Source of the DNA: Solirubrobacteraceae bacterium
Lineage (GTDB): Bacteria > Actinomycetota > Thermoleophilia > Solirubrobacterales > Solirubrobacteraceae
NCBI GenBank assembly: GCA_024711025.1
Contig: JANJTP010000069.1
Coordinates: 1-64,000, forward strand
Length of the DNA stretch: 64,000 bases
Direction: 5' to 3'
Position numbers and translations under genes: made by a program
In this document: positions 18,346 through 26,615 of the stretch, piece after piece
How the letters are laid out: each line of letters starts with the position of its first letter
How positions within the stretch are numbered: the first letter of the stretch is position 1
Notes under the pieces: model-generated
Told to the model about the DNA's origin: nothing
The model's database searches: none
Seen by the model: only the letters and a program-made list of their open reading frames with translations

Positions 18346-18906
18346 TCACGGCCTGCTCAGGACGCCGTCGAGTCGGCGGCCGAGCTCGCCGGGAATGCCG
18401 GCCCCCGCACGGGCGAGCAGCGATCCGGCGGGGCCCGGCACCGCGATCGCGCTCGCCCGCAGTCCGCGCTCGCGCAGGCCGTCGAGCGCAAGCTCGACCA
18501 TGAGATCGCTCTCGTCGCCGGCCACGAGCACGTCCGTCGACGAGCCGATCAGCGGCTCGATGGCCGCTGCGCGCGGGGCCAGCACGACGAGCACGGCGGG
18601 ACTTCCCGCCGCCCCCGCGACGGCGGCCGAGCGCCCGGCGTCCCGGGCGCCGGCCGCGCTCGGGGGCAGTGCGAGCCACGCCAGCCGCCCGCGCGCGAGC
18701 GCCGGCATCTCGTGGGCGGCGAGCCTGGCCGCCAGCCCGCGCGCCGCGACGGCGCCCGGAATCGGCAGGACGCCGGCTCGCGTCGGCGTGCCCCAGCAGG
18801 CGACCAGCGCGGCGTGCCCGCCGACCGCGCGCGCGAGAGCCAGCCCGGCCGCTGCGCCGAGGGTCTGCGCCGCTCTCGCCTCGCCGAGGACGGTGAGCAC
18901 GCTCAC
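18346..18906 (-). CDS. Unknown protein of the pseudopilin cluster, ParA-like outline
   Basis: A 186-residue protein starting at a GTG (18906) that overlaps the previous stop as GTGA. The N-terminus (VSVLTVLGEARAAQTLGAAA) and the later AVLVVLAPR and STDVLVAGDESDL stretches recall the outline of ParA/MinD/TadZ-type ATPases, but the Walker A Lys/Thr are absent. It could be a degenerate TadZ-like partner or an unrelated protein. Its conserved place between TadE-like genes and the TadG-hydrolase fusion points to the same apparatus. Confidence 0.55.
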   Translation of the reverse strand: MSVLTVLGEARAAQTLGAAAGLALARAVGGHAALVACWGTPTRAGVLPIPGAVAARGLAARLAAHEMPALARGRLAWLALPPSAAGARDAGRSAAVAGAAGSPAVLVVLAPRAAAIEPLIGSSTDVLVAGDESDLMVELALDGLRERGLRASAIAVPGPAGSLLARAGAGIPGELGRRLDGVLSRP

Positions 18907-19232
18907 GCCTGCGGCCCCGCATCGGCGCGCGATCGGGCGGCCAGCCGCCCGGCGATGCCCGGCAGCACGGCCGGCGGCCGCAGCGTGACCAGCACGACAC
19001 GCCCCCGCACCCTCACGTCGAGGCGCGTGCGCGACCAGCCCGGCACGGCGGCGCGCGCCGCGCGAGCGGGGTCGTCGTCCTGGAGGATCGCGGCGGCGCC
19101 GGCGGCGGCTGCGTGCGCGGCCAGCTCGCGGCACAGTCCAGCGGCCAGGAGCTGACCGCAGGCGAGCGCCACGGCGAGCAGCAGCGGCAGGCCGGCGATC
19201 GCCTCCAGAGCGGCCTGACCCCGCTCGCTCAT
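18903..19232 (-). CDS. TadE-like pseudopilin (second)
   Basis: A 109-residue small membrane protein. MSERGQAALEAIAGLPLLL is the classic TadE/TadF N-terminus: a short polar leader, then a hydrophobic helix with a conserved Glu near its beginning. A small periplasmic beta-rich domain ends in RADAGPQA. It overlaps the upstream TadE-like gene as ATGA and the downstream gene as GTGA, so the genes form one translational unit. Confidence 0.8.
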   Translation of the reverse strand: MSERGQAALEAIAGLPLLLAVALACGQLLAAGLCRELAAHAAAAGAAAILQDDDPARAARAAVPGWSRTRLDVRVRGRVVLVTLRPPAVLPGIAGRLAARSRADAGPQA

Positions 19233-19618
19233 CGGCCTGCCTCCGGCGTCACCGGCTCCACGCCAGTCGGAACGCCCGCGCGCGCCGTCACCCACCCGAT
19301 CGAGCGCGGACCGGAGAGCACGCCCGGGATCGCGACGCGCACGACGACCTGGACGCCGTCGACGACCCGCACGTCCAGACCCCGGGCGAAGCGCCCGGGC
19401 AGCATTCGGCGTGCCGCCGTACGCGCGTCGGAGCCGACTAGCTGCGCGCGAGCGGCCGCACGCGCCGCGCCGCCCGCAAGCCACCACGCCTCGCCGGCCA
19501 GCACCCCCTGCCAGCCGGCGAGCACGAGCGCCGCGAGCAGCGGCAACAGCGCCACCAGCTCGACGCTCGCCTGCCCGCGCTCGGTGCCCGATCCGCGTCT
19601 TCTCCGAGCCGAAAGCAC
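19229..19618 (-). CDS. TadE-like pseudopilin (first)
   Basis: A 129-residue protein starting at GTG 19618. After a basic leader comes GTERGQASVELVALLPLLAALVLAG, a clear TadE signature with Glu at the fifth position of the helix, followed by a small extracellular domain. It heads the pseudopilin group. The genes for the Tad ATPase, TadB/TadC and the major pilin are not in this window. The divergent FAD oxidase begins about 107 bp away, so the promoter must be in that short gap; I see no clear -35/-10. Confidence 0.8.
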   Translation of the reverse strand: MLSARRRRGSGTERGQASVELVALLPLLAALVLAGWQGVLAGEAWWLAGGAARAAARAQLVGSDARTAARRMLPGRFARGLDVRVVDGVQVVVRVAIPGVLSGPRSIGWVTARAGVPTGVEPVTPEAGR

Positions 19619-19725
19619 CGGCCGCAGGCTGGCCGCGATCGCGTTCCGCCGCCAGGACGCAACCGTCGCCGAAGCGCATCGAGATCACGCCGTAGGACGC
19701 ATCGTCGCTGAGCGCCGCCGAGCTC

Positions 19726-21222
19726 GTGACATCGCGACCGTTGTCCACGCCGGCCGCGATCAGCAGCATCGAGCCGGTGAACGCCACCGCATCGCACAAC
19801 GCCGCGCCCCCTCCGGCCGGACCGACGTACTGGCTCGAGCAGGCGCTTGCCGCAGAGAGCCCCGGAGGATGCCCGCCGGTCACCGGGACGGTCCGTGCGG
19901 ACGTCTGCATCGTCGGCGGCGGCTACACGGGCCTGTGGACGGCGCTCGAGCTGAAGCGCGCCTCCCCGGACCTGGAGATCGTCGTCACCGAGGCGCAGTC
20001 GTGCGGGCTCGGCGCCAGCGGCCGCAACGGCGGGTGGATGACCAGCTGGTACGACGAGCTCGACCGGCTCGTCGAGCGCTTCGGCCTCGAGCAGGGCCTC
20101 TGGCTCGCAGACGAGTCGAGCGCCGCGATCGACCGGATCGAGACATTCGTCGGTGAGCACGAGATCGACTGCCAGCTGCGTCGCCGTGGGTCGCTGTGGA
20201 TCTCGACCACACCGGGGCAGGACGAGGTGATCGAGGGCCCGCTGAACGCCTGTCGGGAGCTCGATCGCGGCGCGTTCGTCGAGCGCCTGGGCTCGAGCGA
20301 AGTCGAGCGCCGCACCGGGTCGAGGATCTCCCGGGGCGGGGTCCTGATCCGGGACAGCGCGGCCGTCCAGCCGGCACTGCTCGCGCGTGGCCTGCGCCGC
20401 GTTGCGCTGCGCCAGGGCATCAGGATCTTCGAGGGCTCGCCGATGCTGCAGCTCGTTCGCAGCGCTCCCGCCGCCGTCCTCACGCCCGCGGGGCGGATCG
20501 AGGCCGACCAGGTCGTCCTGGCGACGAACGCCTGGGCTGCGCGGATCCGCGAGCTGCGCAACGCGATCTTCGTCGTCGGTACCCAGATCGTGCTCACCGA
20601 GCCGATCCCGGAGCGGCTCGCCCACCTCGACTGGCGCGAGGGTCTGCTGCTCGGGGACGCCCGTCTCTTCGTCCATTACGCGCAGGTCACCCCGGACGGC
20701 CGGATCGCCTTCGGCAGGGGCGGCGGCGCGATCGGGCCGTTCGGCCGGGTCGTCCCGAAGCACTTCATCGACCCCCGGACGGCAGCGACGGTCGCGGCGG
20801 ACTTCCGCGAGTGGTTCCCCGAGCTGCGCGACGTGCGACTCACCCACGCCTGGGGAGGGCCGGTCGATCGAGCGCCCGGCCACCTGCCCTTCGTCGGCTC
20901 CCTCGGCGAGCACGGCAACGTCCACTACGGGATCGGGTACTCCGGCAACGGCGTGGGCCCGAGCGCGCTCGTCGGTCGCATCCTCGCCAGCCGCACGCTG
21001 GGCCTGGACGATGCGTACGGTCGGTGCGCCCTCGTCTCCGGACCGCCCGGCCACCTCCCCCCGGAGCCCCTCTGCTCGGCCGGCGCCGCGATCGTGCGCA
21101 GCGTCGTCCAGAGGACCGAGGAGCGCGAGCAGCACGGCATCGCCCCGGGGCCGGTCGGGCGCCTCTCCAAGCGGCTGGTCGGCTTCTCGATCCCCCCGCT
21201 GCGCCGGCGCCGCCTCCCGTAG
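19726..21222 (+). CDS. FAD-dependent oxidoreductase of the DAO (amine/amino-acid oxidase) family
   Basis: Up to 498 residues from a GTG at 19726; a later GTG is also possible because neither has a good ribosome site. The conserved part starts at PTYWLEQALA, then the dinucleotide fold VCIVGGGYTGLWTALELK, the GASGRNGGW FAD motif, and a C-terminal HAWGGPVDRAPGHLPFVG with YGIGYSGNGVG. This matches gamma-glutamylputrescine oxidase/sarcosine-oxidase-like enzymes that oxidise C-N bonds. It stands next to a polyamine-type importer and a creatinase-like gene, which fits catabolism of an amine. The substrate is unknown. Confidence 0.85.
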   Translation: MTSRPLSTPAAISSIEPVNATASHNAAPPPAGPTYWLEQALAAESPGGCPPVTGTVRADVCIVGGGYTGLWTALELKRASPDLEIVVTEAQSCGLGASGRNGGWMTSWYDELDRLVERFGLEQGLWLADESSAAIDRIETFVGEHEIDCQLRRRGSLWISTTPGQDEVIEGPLNACRELDRGAFVERLGSSEVERRTGSRISRGGVLIRDSAAVQPALLARGLRRVALRQGIRIFEGSPMLQLVRSAPAAVLTPAGRIEADQVVLATNAWAARIRELRNAIFVVGTQIVLTEPIPERLAHLDWREGLLLGDARLFVHYAQVTPDGRIAFGRGGGAIGPFGRVVPKHFIDPRTAATVAADFREWFPELRDVRLTHAWGGPVDRAPGHLPFVGSLGEHGNVHYGIGYSGNGVGPSALVGRILASRTLGLDDAYGRCALVSGPPGHLPPEPLCSAGAAIVRSVVQRTEEREQHGIAPGPVGRLSKRLVGFSIPPLRRRRLP

Positions 21223-21328
21223 CCGCTTCGCCGGCTTCGCGGGGGCCACCGCCGCGGCGGCGCCGCCTCCCGTAGCGCGGCTTCGCCGGCTTCCCGCCGG
21301 CTACCGCTGCGCCGGCGCCCTCCCGTAG
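21198..21328. repeat. Three imperfect direct repeats at the 3' end of the oxidase gene
   Basis: GGCGCC(GCC)TCCCGTAG occurs at 21206-21222, 21259-21275 and (shortened) 21314-21328, spaced about 53 bp. CTTCGCCGGCTTC accompanies the first two copies (21226 and 21281). The first copy encodes the last codons and TAG stop of the oxidase, so the array looks like tandem duplication of the gene end. It fills the gap to the convergent dehydrogenase. Confidence 0.7.
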
Positions 21329-21361
21329 CGAGCGAGGCGACGGCCCCTCCGCCGCGGTGCG

Positions 21362-22420
21362 TCAGCCGCGGCGGAGGCGCTCCACCGCCGCGGCGACGGC
21401 GTCGCCGACCTCGGTCGTCGTCGCGTCGCCCCCGAGGTCGCGGGTGCGCGGCCCGCCGGCGCAGGTCTCCTCGATCGCGAGCAGGATCTGCTCCGCCGCC
21501 CGCGTCTCACCGAGACGCTCGAGCATCAGCTGCGCGCTCCAGATGCAGCCGAGCGGATTGGCGATCCCCAAGCCCACGATGTCGGGCGCCGAGCCGTGCA
21601 CCGGCTCGAACAGGCCCGGAGCGCCGCTCCCCGGCGCGACGTTCGCGCTCGCCGCCACTCCCATCCCGCCCTGCAGCGCGGCGGCCAGGTCGGTGAGGAT
21701 GTCACCGAACAGGTTCGAGGCGACGACCACGTCGACGGACGCCGGGTCGCGGACCATCCGCGCCGCCAGCGCGTCGACGAGGACGCGTTCGAGGCGCACC
21801 TGCGGGAAGTCGGCCGCGACCTCCTCGGCGACCTCGTCCCACAGCACGTAACCGAATCGCGACGCGTTGGACTTGGTGGCGCTGACGAGCGAGCCGCGGC
21901 GCTTCGCGGCGAGCTCGAACGCATAACGCATCAGCCGCTTCACCGCGGCCCGCGTGAACACGCTGACCTCGATGCCGACCTCGTGGCCCTGACCCTCGTG
22001 GACGCGGCCGCCGACGCCGGAGTACTCCCCCTCGGTGTTCTCCCGGAGGAACAGCATGTCGACATCGGCGGGCGAGCGTCCGGCGAGCGGTCCGGGAACC
22101 CCTTCGAGCAGCCGCACCGGCCGCTCGTTGGCCCACAGATCGAGCCCCTGGCGCAGGGCGAGGAGCAGGCCCCACAGCGAGAGGTGATCCGGGACGCTCG
22201 GGTCCCCGACCGCGCCGAGCAGCAGCGCGTCGTGCTCGCGGACTCGATCCAGCGCATCGGTCGGCATCATGCGACCGGTGGCGTGGAAGTACGCCGACCC
22301 CCAGTCCAGATGGGTCCACGCGACCTCCACGCCGGTCGCCTCCACGACCTTCCGCGCCTCGGCCACGACCTCGGGGCCGATGCCGTCGCCGGGAAGCAGG
22401 GCTATGCGATGGCCGGTCAC
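21362..22420 (-). CDS. Tartrate/D-malate dehydrogenase-like (isopropylmalate dehydrogenase family)
   Basis: A 352-residue NAD-dependent beta-decarboxylating dehydrogenase. It has IALLPGDGIGPEV at the N-terminus, FLRENTEGEYSGVGG, and the C-terminal GLFEPVHGSAPDIVGLGIANP. The substrate loop reads WANERPVRLLEGVPGPL, closer to tartrate/D-malate dehydrogenases than to LeuB or isocitrate dehydrogenase, and no other leu gene is nearby. It is the last gene of the ABC/M24 group, 64 bp after the M24 gene. The substrate is probably a 2-hydroxy-dicarboxylate (inference). Confidence 0.82.
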   Translation of the reverse strand: MTGHRIALLPGDGIGPEVVAEARKVVEATGVEVAWTHLDWGSAYFHATGRMMPTDALDRVREHDALLLGAVGDPSVPDHLSLWGLLLALRQGLDLWANERPVRLLEGVPGPLAGRSPADVDMLFLRENTEGEYSGVGGRVHEGQGHEVGIEVSVFTRAAVKRLMRYAFELAAKRRGSLVSATKSNASRFGYVLWDEVAEEVAADFPQVRLERVLVDALAARMVRDPASVDVVVASNLFGDILTDLAAALQGGMGVAASANVAPGSGAPGLFEPVHGSAPDIVGLGIANPLGCIWSAQLMLERLGETRAAEQILLAIEETCAGGPRTRDLGGDATTTEVGDAVAAAVERLRRG

Positions 22421-22484
22421 GGCGACGAGTCGCGTCCGGCGCCGGCGCTCGGGCCGAGGCCGAAGGCGGCCTGGGCGATCGTGC

Positions 22485-23702
22485 TCATCGCGCGACGAGG
22501 AAGCGATCCGTGCCGGGCGTCAGCAGCTCGGCGCCGGTCTCGGTGATGACGATGCTCTCGCTGAAGCCGACACCGAAGTCACCGGGGTAGCAGGAGATGA
22601 TCGGCAGATGGAACGTCATTCCCGGCCGCAGCTCGCGCTCGGCGCCGATGGCGATGTAGACGGCCTGCTCGCACCAGCTCGGCTGGACGCCCATGCCGAT
22701 CGCGTACCCGTAGCCGCCGTGGAAGTGGACGCCCGGCACGGCATCCCACTGCCGCTCGGCGATCGTCGCCACGTCGTGACCGGTGCGTCCCGGGCGGGCC
22801 TCGGCGACCAGCGTCTCGAGCACCGCGATGCTGGCATCGGCCAGACGACGCTGGCGGTCGCTCGGCTCGCCGATCGTCCACGAGCGCATCATCGGGGCGT
22901 TGTAGCGCCAGTAGGTGCCGCTCATCTCGAGGTAGACGACGTCGCCGCGCTCGACGACGTGCCGGCGATACGGGATGTGCGGGATCAGGCCGGTCTGCGC
23001 GCCGGTCATCAGCATCGGATCGATCGTCATGAGCTCGCTGCCGGCGCCCACCGCGCCCGCGTACGAGGCGGCGGCGATCACGTTCTCGTTGACGCCCTCG
23101 TGCGTGGCCTCGATCGCCGCGTGGATGCCGGCCCAGGTCAGCTCGCCGGCTCGCCGCATGTAGGCGAGCTCGTCCTCGCTCTTGATCAGTCGCTGGGCGA
23201 GCACGATGTGCGTGGCGTCGACGAGCTCCGCGTCCGGCAGCGCCTCGCGCAGCGTGAGGTACGAGAAGGCGTCGTAGGCGCTGCTCGTGAAGTTCTCGTC
23301 GTTGCGCAGCTCGATCCCGATCCGTCCGCGGGCGACACCGAGATCGCCGAGAACCCGGGCGAGGTCCGCGGCGGTGCTCGAGGCGTTCGTCCAGTCGAAG
23401 ATGCGGACGTCCTCGACCACCGAGTGCAGCAGCGCGACCGGCGACTCGAGCTCCGCGCAGTGCATGAGCGGATCGCCGGAGGTCGGCACGACGGTGACCG
23501 CGTACGACGGCGGCATGTGGGAGTCGTAGCCGGTCAGGTAGCACTGGTTGGCGTTGTGCACGAGGACCAGCGCGTCGAGGCCCTCGTCCGCCATCGCCCG
23601 TTGCGTGGTGGCGATCCGTCGCCGGTACTCCTCGGCCGGGAAGGCGAGCTCCTTCTCGACGCCCTGCTCCTTCAGGGTCGTGTACAGCGGGACGATCGTC
23701 AT
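22485..23702 (-). CDS. Creatinase-fold M24 protein, probably not a metallopeptidase
   Basis: A 405-residue pita-bread-fold protein. The N-terminal domain carries the common FPAEEYRRRI...NQCYLTGYDSH pattern, and a catalytic-type C-terminal domain starts near residue 175 (LIKSEDELAYMRRA). The His corresponding to the creatinase catalytic His is kept (GLIPHIPYRR), but the usual M24 metal ligands are mostly replaced: YLEMSG for the Asp pair, GYGYAIG where a His is expected, and no Glu in the HLPIIS stretch. This points to metal-free creatinase or ectoine-hydrolase-like C-N hydrolysis rather than Xaa-Pro peptidase action. GAGGAGA precedes the ATG. Confidence 0.75.
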   Translation of the reverse strand: MTIVPLYTTLKEQGVEKELAFPAEEYRRRIATTQRAMADEGLDALVLVHNANQCYLTGYDSHMPPSYAVTVVPTSGDPLMHCAELESPVALLHSVVEDVRIFDWTNASSTAADLARVLGDLGVARGRIGIELRNDENFTSSAYDAFSYLTLREALPDAELVDATHIVLAQRLIKSEDELAYMRRAGELTWAGIHAAIEATHEGVNENVIAAASYAGAVGAGSELMTIDPMLMTGAQTGLIPHIPYRRHVVERGDVVYLEMSGTYWRYNAPMMRSWTIGEPSDRQRRLADASIAVLETLVAEARPGRTGHDVATIAERQWDAVPGVHFHGGYGYAIGMGVQPSWCEQAVYIAIGAERELRPGMTFHLPIISCYPGDFGVGFSESIVITETGAELLTPGTDRFLVAR

Positions 23703-23735
23703 GCGGCGTCTCCTCGGTGTTGTGTTTCCTGATGA

Positions 23736-24872
23736 TCAGTCGGCGAGCAGGACGGCGCGGCCCGGCTCGATCTCGAGCGCGACGGCGTCTCCGGCGCGGA
23801 TCGACGACGTGTCGCCCGCCTCGCGAACGACGAGCAGCTCGTGCCCGATGCGGATGCGATGCATCCAGAAGAACCCGTGGAAGGTGCTGGAGACGAGCTC
23901 GCCGACGAGCTCGCCGGCGTCGTCGCCGCTCGCGACGCGCGCCTTCAGGTCCTCGGGGCGCACCATCGCCCGGACCTCGCCCGAGCGCCCGGCCGGGTCA
24001 AGGCCGGGCAGCGGCCTGCCCGCGTACACGACCGCGGACCGGCCCGCGTGTTGCTCGACCCGGCAGCGCAGGAGGTTCGCGTCGCCGACGAAGCCGGCGG
24101 CGAAGACCGACCCCGGGCGCCGATAGAGCTCGCCCGGCGGCGCGAGCTGGACAATCCGCCCCTCGCTCATCAGCGCGATCCGGGAGGACATGGCCATCGC
24201 CTCCTCCTGATCGTGCGTGACGTAGACGAAGGTCGTGCCGATCTCCGCCTGGATCCGCTTGAGCTCCTGCTGCATGTCGCCGCGCACGGCCCTGTCGAGC
24301 GCGGTGAGGGGCTCGTCGAGCAGGAGGACGGTCGGATCGTTGGCCAGCGCCCGTGCCAGCGCGACGCGCTGCGCCTGACCGCCGCTGATCTGGTTGGGGT
24401 GGCGCCCGGCGCAGTGCGTGAGCTGCACCAACTCCAGCATCTCCGCGACGCGCGCCGCGATCTCCCGTCGCGGGAGCCTGCGCAGACGCATGCCGAACGC
24501 CACGTTGTCCCGGACGGTGAGGTGCGGGAACAGCGCATAGCGCTGGAACACCATGTTCAGCGGACGCCTGTTCGGCGGTAGGGCGGTGATGTCGCGTCCT
24601 GCCACCTCGACGGAGCCGGCATCGGGCCGCTCGAAGCCGGCGATGATGCGAAGCAGCGTCGTCTTGCCGCAGCCGCTCGGACCCAGGAACGAGAGGAACT
24701 CCCCCGTGCGCACGTCGAGGTCGACCCCGGCGACGGCGTCGACTCCGCCGAACGTCTTGCGCACGCCCCGAACGCGGACGATCGGCGCCCCGCCGGCGTC
24801 CGCCGCCGTGTCGACGGCCTCCGTGCGGACCCCGGACGTCGTGCCGTCTGCGACGGCGGCTACCTCAGACAT
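23736..24872 (-). CDS. ABC importer ATPase, polyamine (PotA) type
   Basis: 378 residues from the ATG at 24872. ABC domain with GPSGCGKTT (Walker A), the Q-loop MVFQRYALFPHLTV, signature ISGGQAQRVALARAL and LLLDEPLTALD (Walker B), followed by a C-terminal TOBE domain (VRPEDLKARV). It overlaps the permease gene by eight bases. Energises the importer with the two permeases and binding protein encoded upstream; the polyamine assignment comes from family type, the substrate being unproven. Confidence 0.88.
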   Translation of the reverse strand: MSEVAAVADGTTSGVRTEAVDTAADAGGAPIVRVRGVRKTFGGVDAVAGVDLDVRTGEFLSFLGPSGCGKTTLLRIIAGFERPDAGSVEVAGRDITALPPNRRPLNMVFQRYALFPHLTVRDNVAFGMRLRRLPRREIAARVAEMLELVQLTHCAGRHPNQISGGQAQRVALARALANDPTVLLLDEPLTALDRAVRGDMQQELKRIQAEIGTTFVYVTHDQEEAMAMSSRIALMSEGRIVQLAPPGELYRRPGSVFAAGFVGDANLLRCRVEQHAGRSAVVYAGRPLPGLDPAGRSGEVRAMVRPEDLKARVASGDDAGELVGELVSSTFHGFFWMHRIRIGHELLVVREAGDTSSIRAGDAVALEIEPGRAVLLAD

Positions 24873-25740
24873 GGACGGACTCCTCCTCGCGCCGCTCGGC
24901 GCGTTGCAGGCTCGGGACGAGCGAGCCGGGATCACCGGGCGTGGCCTGCTCCTCGCCCAAGCCCCCCTTTCGCGTGCGCAGGAGCAGCCAGGCGAGGAAC
25001 GCGCTGGCCAGCACGACGATGAGCAGGATCGTCGCGATGGCGTTTATCGACGGGTCGATGCTGCGTCGCAGGCGGCTCCAGACGAGCACCGGCAGCGTGT
25101 CGTCGGGTCCCACCACGAACAGCGTGACGACGAACTCGTCGACCGAGAACGCGAAGACGATCATCGCCGCGCCGACCAGCGCTCGCCACGTCAGGGGCAG
25201 GGTCACGCGCCAGAAGGTCATGAGGACGCCCGCTCCCAGATCGCGAGCCGCCTCCTCGACCGAGAAGTCGAAGCGGCTGAAGCGTGCCTGCAGGACCGCC
25301 CACGCGAGGGGGGTCGTGACCAGGACGTGCGCGAGGTAGACCGTCAGCAGCGACGGCGTCCAGCCGATCTCGCCGAACGTCAGCAGCAGCGAGAAGCCGA
25401 TGAAGACGGGTGGGACGACGAGCGGCGCCAGGCCGGCCGTGCGGGCGAGACCGGGGCGCCGCACCATCCCCCGCGCCGTCGCGAGCGTTCCGAGCAGCGC
25501 GATCGTCGTCGCCGTGACCGCCGCCCCGAAGGCCACCTTCAGCGTCGAGGTGAGCGCCGAGCGGAAGCTCTCGTCGCTCACGATGAGATCGAACCAGCGG
25601 AGCGACGGCCCCTCGAACGGGAGCCCCGTTCGCTTGGCCTGCTGGAGGGAGAACAGCACGACGACCGCCACCGGGACGAGCAGGTAGATGACGGCCACCC
25701 CGACGAGGCCGTGCTGGGCGGCGCGAAGACCCCGTCTCAT
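24865..25740 (-). CDS. ABC importer permease, PotC type
   Basis: A 291-residue inner-membrane protein with about six helices. The cytoplasmic EAA loop reads EEAARDLGAGVLMTFWRVTLPLTWRAL, the ATPase contact site. The sequence FAFSVDEFVVTLFVVGPDDTLPVLVWSRLR is typical of PotC. It overlaps the upstream permease as ATGA and the ATPase gene downstream. Confidence 0.88.
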   Translation of the reverse strand: MRRGLRAAQHGLVGVAVIYLLVPVAVVVLFSLQQAKRTGLPFEGPSLRWFDLIVSDESFRSALTSTLKVAFGAAVTATTIALLGTLATARGMVRRPGLARTAGLAPLVVPPVFIGFSLLLTFGEIGWTPSLLTVYLAHVLVTTPLAWAVLQARFSRFDFSVEEAARDLGAGVLMTFWRVTLPLTWRALVGAAMIVFAFSVDEFVVTLFVVGPDDTLPVLVWSRLRRSIDPSINAIATILLIVVLASAFLAWLLLRTRKGGLGEEQATPGDPGSLVPSLQRAERREEESVHV

Positions 25741-26615
25741 CGACGAACCGCCTCCTTGGGCAGCATGCCGACCACGCGAAGCGCCGCCCAGACGAGCGTG
25801 ACGACGAAGGCCAGGACGAGCAGCGTCGTGAAGCCGAACGCGGCGCCCATCGGCGTGTCCCCGGTGGCGAGGAACTGGTTCGCGACGAAGACGCCGGCCA
25901 TCTGGGTCCGCGGGCCGCCGACCAGCGGCGGGATGACGTAGTCGGCGGCCGACAGCAGGAAGACGAGCGAGAAGGCGAGCAGGACGGACCGCCCGATCAG
26001 CGGCAGCACCACGAGCTTGTAGGCCCGTACCGGCCCCGCCCCGAGGTCTCGGGCGGCCTCGACCTCGTCGTCCCCGATGTTGTCGAGGCCGGACAGGATC
26101 ACGAGCGTCGCGTACGGCGCGTAGATGCTGACGAGCGTCGCGATCACGGCGCCGGGCGAGAAGAGCAGCGAACGCAGCGGCGAGTCGATGACGCCGGCTT
26201 CGATCAGTCCGCTGTTGATGACGCCGCCGTCGGACAGCAGCGTCCGCCAGGCGTAGATGCGCACCAGGTAGCCGCCCATGATCGCGAGCAGCGCGGCGCC
26301 GACGATCAGGCGCGCGTATCGGGGGCGCTCGAACCGCACATAGCGAGCGATGAAGAACCCGAACAGCACCGCCGTGAGCGCCGTGGCCGCGCCGTAGAGG
26401 ACCGACGTCCGGACCGCGACCCAGAACGAGTCGCGGCCCAGGACGTCACGGTAGTTGTCGAGCGTGAGGCTCGAGCCGATCCCGAGGATCGATCCCTCGC
26501 GGAACGAGTACCAGAGCCCGATGCCGAGCGGGACGACGAGGAGCAGGCCGAGCAGCGCGCCGAGCGGCGCGAGCAGTGCCCAACCCCCGAGGCGCGTTCG
26601 CAGCGCCTGCGTCAC
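25737..26615 (-). CDS. ABC importer permease, PotB type
   Basis: A 292-residue membrane protein starting at GTG 26615, which overlaps the binding-protein stop as GTGA. It has six predicted helices and an EAA loop (VEAARDLGAGPVRAYKLVVLPLI), followed by SAADYVIPPLVGG, typical of PotB-like subunits. Forms the channel with the PotC-type protein. Confidence 0.88.
   Translation of the reverse strand: MTQALRTRLGGWALLAPLGALLGLLLVVPLGIGLWYSFREGSILGIGSSLTLDNYRDVLGRDSFWVAVRTSVLYGAATALTAVLFGFFIARYVRFERPRYARLIVGAALLAIMGGYLVRIYAWRTLLSDGGVINSGLIEAGVIDSPLRSLLFSPGAVIATLVSIYAPYATLVILSGLDNIGDDEVEAARDLGAGPVRAYKLVVLPLIGRSVLLAFSLVFLLSAADYVIPPLVGGPRTQMAGVFVANQFLATGDTPMGAAFGFTTLLVLAFVVTLVWAALRVVGMLPKEAVRR

Noticed and set aside
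19619-19910. Extension of a minus-strand frame upstream of the TadE genes as another pseudopilin
   Set aside because: No pilin-type N-terminus or start site, and it overlaps the conserved beginning of the FAD oxidase.
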